Shown: in pieces, positions 61,265 to 64,000 of the stretch
How the letters are laid out: every line of letters begins with the position of its first letter
How positions within the stretch are numbered: the stretch's first letter is position 1
From: Muraenolepis orangiensis
Taxonomy: Eukaryota; Chordata; Actinopteri; Gadiformes; Muraenolepididae
Direction of reading: 5' to 3'
Length of the DNA stretch: 64,000 bases
Assembly: GCA_027704905.1 (NCBI GenBank)
Contig: CM051005.1
Location: forward strand, 32,786,457-32,850,456
Notes under the pieces: model-generated
Told to the model about the DNA's origin: nothing
Databases searched by the model: none
The model's input: only the letters and a program-made list of their open reading frames with translations
Position numbers and translations under genes: made by a program

Positions 61265-61366
61265 CTAAGAACTTCTGGCCTTGTCAACCTGAGCATAAAT
61301 AACTTCAGGTTTGGTAACAGGGGGACTAGGGCCTAACAGACTGTAGATGGAGGGATTGTTTGGACT
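61265..61366 (-). CDS. Last exon of the second SLAM-like receptor, two ITIM-type motifs (copy C)
   Basis: Identical to 31079-31180. Confidence 0.6.
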   Translation of the reverse strand, partial: SPNNPSIYSLLGPSPPVTKPEVIYAQVDKARSS

Positions 61367-61556
61367 CTGGAAAGACAATTAAATATATACATTGTTGTAT
61401 CGTCGAGTTTTCTAATATATAAAACATGTACCAAATACCATTGGATTTATAAAGTTGTCTAACATATGTGTTTGACATTTCAAATGATATATATTTTAAT
61501 TTTTCATAGGTAACCAAATATTCATAGCAAGTATAATATGTAGGAACTAGTCTTAC

Positions 61557-61594
61557 CTGGTCACCATCACGGGGAGAAAGGACTCCAGCGTTTT
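61557..61594 (-). CDS. Penultimate exon of the second SLAM-like receptor (copy C)
   Basis: Identical to 31371-31408, including the lost homologous acceptor. Confidence 0.5.
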
Positions 61595-61685
61595 CTATAA
61601 GGTGGTCCAATGAAAAAAGGAGAAAACTAAATGACATTCATGCATACATACAATATACAGAATAAACATATGTTCATCAGAGGAG

Positions 61686-61817
61686 TTTCACCTTATAACA
61701 CTTCTGGGTCCTTTTCAAACCTATCACTCATTCATGACATCATTTCTGACCAGAATACTGACTTTTTATGCCTAACTGAGAAATGGTCAAATCAACAGGA
61801 CTTTCTCACACTCAACC
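61686..61817 (+). mobile_element. L2 LINE endonuclease fragment (copy C)
   Basis: Equivalent to 31500-31631. It stops at a deletion junction and is followed directly by gypsy-2 gag. Confidence 0.65.
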
Positions 61818-64000
61818 GGAGTGGAAGCAACGTTTTCAACGCTATAGGACTGCGACCAAACTGGATAAAGAAGGTGGACAGGAGCTGTCTAATTTATGTC
61901 ATGGGCAGCGAAGCGGAAAACATTTGAAAGTCTTTTAAGTTTGAAGATGAAGACGATGAGAATGACTTTACTACCGTTGTGGGAAACTTTGATGACAATT
62001 TTTTCCCACGGCGGAACGTTATCCACGAAAGGGCGTGTTTCTACCAACGTGTTCAGCGGAAGATGCTGGAGACTCAGCTGGCTTGAAGCTCAACAAGGAG
62101 AAGTGCTCCCTCAGACAGAGCCAGCTGTGCTTTCTGGGCCATCTCATTGACCAGTCAGGGGTGAGACCTGATCCCGAAAAGGTGGAGGCGATTCGACAAC
62201 TAGCGCCACCTGGAAACGCACAGGAGCTAAAACGAGTGCTGGGGATGGTAAACTACCTGGCGAGGTACGTTCCCGGCCTATCTTCAATAAGTCTACCACT
62301 GTACGAGCTCCTAAAGAGTAAGAATACGTGGAACTGGGACCACTCACAGCAGTCTACTTTTGAGAATATTAAAGGGATGCTGATGACCGCTCCAGTCCTA
62401 GCCTTCTATGACGTCACCAAGCCCACAGCTGTGTCTGCTGACGCCAGTAGTTACGGACTGGGAGGCGTGCTCCTCCAGCTCCACGGAGAGAAGTGGAAGC
62501 CTGTCGCATACTGCTCCAGACGTCTCTCTGAAGCCGAGACACGTTATGTCCAGATAGAGAAGGAGTGTCTGGCGGGGGTGTGGTTCTGTGAGAAATTTGA
62601 CAAGTATCTGTGCGGCTTGGATCAGTTCAAGCTCGAGACCGATCATAAACCATTGGTGCCGCTTGTCAACAACAGGAGCCTAGACAGCGTTCCCGTGAGA
62701 TGCCAGCGCCTTCTGATGAGACTCATGAGGTACAAGCCTGTGGTGGAATATGTGCCTGGGAAAGCACTCGTCGTTGCTGATGCCCTGTCCCGGAGTCCAC
62801 GGACCCACACAAGGGAGGAGAAGGAGTCACACGACGAGGTGGCATGCTACGTTGCCGCAGTGATACAGGGCATCCCAGCATCACCAACAAGAATGGACAA
62901 CATCCGAAGAGAAACCGCAGCTGACAGCAAGCTACAGTCAGTCGTCAACCTCATAAGAAGAGGATGGCCTGAACATAGGGCAAGCGTTCCATTAAATGTC
63001 AGGGAGTACATTTCGGTGAAACATGAACTGTCAGAGGCTGATGGCTTAGTCATACGGGGAAATCGGATTGTTGTTCCAAGGGCATTGAGAGAGGAGATTC
63101 TCCAGAGGATACATGACGGACACCAAGGGCTCACAAAGTGCAGAGACAGAGCCAGCTCATCAGTTTGGTGGCCAGGGCTCTCAACAGAACTAAGGAACAC
63201 TATGATGTTGTGCCAGTCTTGTCAGGAACAGAAGCGGTCCCAGCAAAAGGCGCTCATCTCCACGCCACTGCCTGATCGGCCTTGGGAAAGGATTGCCCTG
63301 GACCTCTGTGAACACAAAAAGCTACCTAGTGATCTCGGATTACTATTCCCGGTTCCTGGAGATACTACACCTGCCGTCCACAACCACCACTCAGGTTATT
63401 CAACGAATGAAAACAACCTTTACTAGGTTTGGAATCCCGGATGAGGTGGTGAGCGACAACGGATCTCAATTCTCGAGTGGAGAATTCAAGGAGCTGGCAA
63501 GATGGTTAGACTTCAGACGCGTCACATCAAGTCCCCACCATCCTCAGGGGAACGGTCATGAGAAGAGACCAGTACAAACCGCAAAGAGAATCCTCCAGCA
63601 GGACGACCCACTAATGGCTCTCATGTGCTACAGAGCCACTCCATGTACCACTACAGGGGTCAGTCCAGCAGAGCTACTGATGGGGAGGAAGATCAGAACA
63701 ACACTCCCTACACTGGTGAAGAATCTTCCACCCAAGTGGCCCAACAGGAAGACTGTAAGGCAAAAGGATGCTGACGAGATGGCCAAACAAGCCTTCTACT
63801 ACAACCGCCACCATGGGGCCAGGCCTTTACTGCCTCTACAGCGAGGAGACATGGTCCACACCAAGCTGGATCAGGAAAAGGCTTGGACGACACCAGCGGT
63901 GGTTTTGAAGGACGAGTGTATCACCCCAAGGTCATACCTCATCAACACACAGGGAGGAGCGGTGCTGCGGCGGAACCGTCGCCATCTCCGGACGGTACCA
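61818..64000 (+). mobile_element. Gypsy-2 without its 5' LTR, runs off the window (copy C)
   Basis: Gag remnant, then pol 62079-63426 and the frame-shifted integrase core from about 63316, as in copy B with very few substitutions (for example acactatgatg for acactgtgatg at about 63200). The 5' LTR and gag start are gone because of a 933-bp deletion. The 3' LTR would lie beyond the window. Confidence 0.85.

Overview
The window looks like repeat-rich accessory DNA from a teleost fish. The evidence is fish-type tRNA-derived SINEs, L2 and Rex1 LINEs, a P-element/THAP9-like transposon, Ty3/gypsy elements, a hAT (ZMYM-type) transposase, very dense micro- and minisatellites, and a host gene for a CD2/SLAM-like immunoglobulin receptor with vertebrate exon structure and phase-1 introns. 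Species cannot be named from the sequence. Two runs of exactly 1000 N (12658-13657 and 43082-44081) are scaffold gaps.

The window is organised as three copies of one duplicon. Copy A runs from about 3090 to 12657 (gap). Copy B runs from the gap at 13658 to at least 34746. Copy C runs from the gap at 44082 to the window end. In order each copy holds: an L1-like LINE tail; a broken P-element/THAP9-like transposon with an LTR fragment inside its THAP exon; an L2-type LINE 3' end in which the codons for Val-Leu-Ala-Tyr-Lys have expanded into a 2.2-2.5 kb minisatellite; and then all (A) or part (B, C) of a SLAM-like gene. Copy A keeps the SLAM-like gene whole (six exons, 9564-11905, predicted 302 residues). 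B and C have lost exons 1-3 and 5 and most of exon 4, and carry only the last exon. B and C also carry a gypsy element that A lacks; A preserves the empty site. B and C share several deletions, so they are sisters and A is the outgroup.

In B and C the region continues with two spliced exons of an unrecognised gene, a 35/39-bp tandem array, SINEs, and, on the minus strand, the last two exons of a second SLAM-like gene. That second tail has two ITIM-type tyrosines, while the plus-strand gene has lost the ITIM-defining residue at both homologous tyrosines. This suggests an inhibitory/non-inhibitory receptor pair pointing tail to tail.

From about 31500 to 41304 a single L2 LINE has been split by successive insertions: a THAP-domain DNA transposon (itself hit by a gypsy element with a perfect 5-bp target duplication), a hAT element with a nearly readable transposase and a long CTG tract, and a Rex1 LINE. 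No non-coding RNA gene other than tRNA-derived SINE heads, no CRISPR array and no prokaryotic feature is visible.
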